In this document: positions 62,513-64,000 of the stretch, piece by piece
How the letters are laid out: the number at the start of each line of letters is the position of its first letter
How positions within the stretch are numbered: the first letter of the stretch is position 1
NCBI GenBank assembly: GCA_026929865.2
Contig: CM049409.1
Location: 14,785,452-14,849,451 of the forward strand
Direction of reading: 5' to 3'
DNA from: Hyperoplus lanceolatus
Taxonomy: Eukaryota; Chordata; Actinopteri; Uranoscopiformes; Ammodytidae
Length of the DNA: 64,000 nucleotides
Position numbers and translations under genes: made by a program
Notes under the pieces: generated by a model
What the model was told of the DNA's origin: nothing
Database searches by the model: none
What the model saw: only the letters and a program-made list of their open reading frames with translations

Positions 62513-64000
62513 CAACAATTTTAGCTACCACCAGATGACAGCAAAGCTTCATGTTTCATCAACAACTTAGGCATTCTGCTTCTTTATTTTTGAAATGATG
62601 ACTTATAAAATAATAAGTCCATGTCACGTGAACAGTTTGGGTATAATCACACATCTCCTGCAGAGGTAAACACAAATGTGTCACAGTACAGCTAAATAAT
62701 AGCAGCACCAGTGATGTCACTTTTGATTTATGGGGTTCATAGCCTTCATTAATTAGTTATCACTAAATTAACCTTCACTTAGATAGATATGTTGACTGTA
62801 GATGAGGTTAATTTTTTTTGTTCATTGAAACTTTGTAGAATGGTTTCACTTCATGTCATACCTACAGAGAGCCTTTTCACTGCAAACACACACTGGCCAA
62901 CATTATAATACTGTTTTTAAAAAAAATAAATTACGAGCATTTTTAACTAATGTCATAAAGTGAACATTGTCATACTTTTCGATTAAGTCTTGTACCACTT
63001 TGAGTTTCCCTAGAGCAGCAGCACACAGCATTGTGGGAAGATTATTACTCTTATGGACGCTGTTAAGTGGCTGCTTGTAGGCAGCCATATTGTTAACTCT
63101 GTACATTCTAAAGCATTGATTAGCTTTCTGCCCGCCTGCACTGTCTCCTGCTTGCCACCTGTCAATCACCTCCAGCTTCTGGCCTTTGGAAGCCTCATCG
63201 TACCCATCACCTCACCTCAGGCAGCAAAACCAATCAGTGTCTGATAGTAAAGCAGAGACGTGCTGCCCAAACTTCTGAGCCACTCCCGGACTAAACCATC
63301 ACCATCGACCCCCGGCGGCTCAGGTCAAATAGAGAGATTTTGGGAGATACTGTACAATAATGTTTTTGTGCTTCACTCTTCATGGAAAAGTAAAAAATTA
63401 CTTGCTTGCCTTTTGTTTGTCTTAAAATTCCGTATGTTTTCTGTGCATTTTACAAAACATGAATGTATCATGATATACACTCACTACATTTTCTGGGCGT
63501 GGACAGATTAACATAACAAATACTTTTTTTTTTTTTTTTTTACCAGCATTCTAAATAAAGATTGAACCAAATAATAAATGGCCCTCGTGAATCTGTTTGC
63601 TTCATCTGAATTTATCAGCTTCATTATTTCCTGATGAAACAGTTTGTTTTTGCATTTGACTGACAAAAAAAGAAGATTAACAGCTGTAATTGTTTACGTT
63701 GGACCACACCCAACAGATACACGTAAGTATAATCTGTCTCTGTCTGAATCATGTCATCAAACGTTCCTGCTCCTCTCACTGTTAGAGAAGGTTGGTGATG
63801 TATTTCACTGCTTTGTGGGAACATTTCAATTTAAACACCATTCATATTTTTTTCCTCCCCCCGAGTCACCAGAATGTACAGCTCGGCAGCATCAGGAGAA
63901 GAAGGTACGGACATTGCTCTGAGATAAGGAGAGCACTGTGGAGTGTGTGTGGAGATAAATTACATCAGCAAGAACACTTTTATATCTATATTATATTGAA
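62512..64000. other. Right flank, no gene supported
   Basis: AT-rich with a T run (63524-63541). Two exon-like segments on the plus strand (one ending 63722 at CAC|GTAAGT, and one about 63865-63904 ending GAAGAAG|GTACGG) are noted but not assigned to a gene. Confidence 0.35.

Overview
The window looks like teleost fish (perciform-like) nuclear DNA: intron-split genes, very long CA/GT microsatellites, and many fish-type DNA transposons, MITEs and a tRNA-derived SINE. It shows no prokaryotic features. Only two protein-coding loci can be supported. (1) A single-exon B3GNT2 coding region lies on the minus strand (4268-5467). Its 3' splice site abuts a ~89-nt TG repeat, and a plausible 5' non-coding first exon in a GC-rich promoter lies ~22 kb away (about 27431-27600). 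(2) A FAM161A gene lies on the plus strand (57676-60668), reconstructed in four coding exons. The two genes are transcribed away from each other, as they are in tetrapods (FAM161A ... B3GNT2). CCT4 and COMMD1, which lie between them in human, are not visible here.

Layout. 1-4267 is 3' flank/UTR of B3GNT2 with one small MITE. 4268-5590 holds the B3GNT2 coding exon and the CA tract. 6000-6500 is a promoter-like cluster with a splice donor on the opposite strand. 6500-27400 is mostly putative B3GNT2 intron packed with transposons: a hAT-type element nested in a second element (12461-15029), an inverted MITE pair (15294-15647 / 17949-18314), a LINE 3' end near 19 kb, a hAT-type element with an exact 8-bp target duplication (19584-20217), and a compound GT/GTGC microsatellite (21851-22025). 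27431-27640 is the candidate B3GNT2 promoter and first exon. 27984-28920 is a dispersed repeat split by a 0.7-kb insertion. 35881-38762 holds three inverted-repeat elements in a row. 40574-41403 holds LINE-like and other repeats ending in an ATT array. 50832-52494 is a short non-autonomous LTR element whose interior is a 15/25-bp minisatellite. 53021-53180 is a tRNA-derived SINE. 57676-60668 is FAM161A. 61393-62279 is a decayed, internally deleted Tc1-like element.

The two genes act in unrelated processes: Golgi poly-N-acetyllactosamine synthesis (B3GNT2) and the ciliary/centrosomal connecting-cilium structure (FAM161A). Most long open frames in the window are artefacts of stop-free simple repeats. 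I found no convincing undescribed biological system. The best leads are the TG tract that forms the polypyrimidine region of the B3GNT2 acceptor, the LTR element built around a two-length minisatellite, the nested transposon with its own empty-site control, and the iteron-rich MITE at 35.9 kb.
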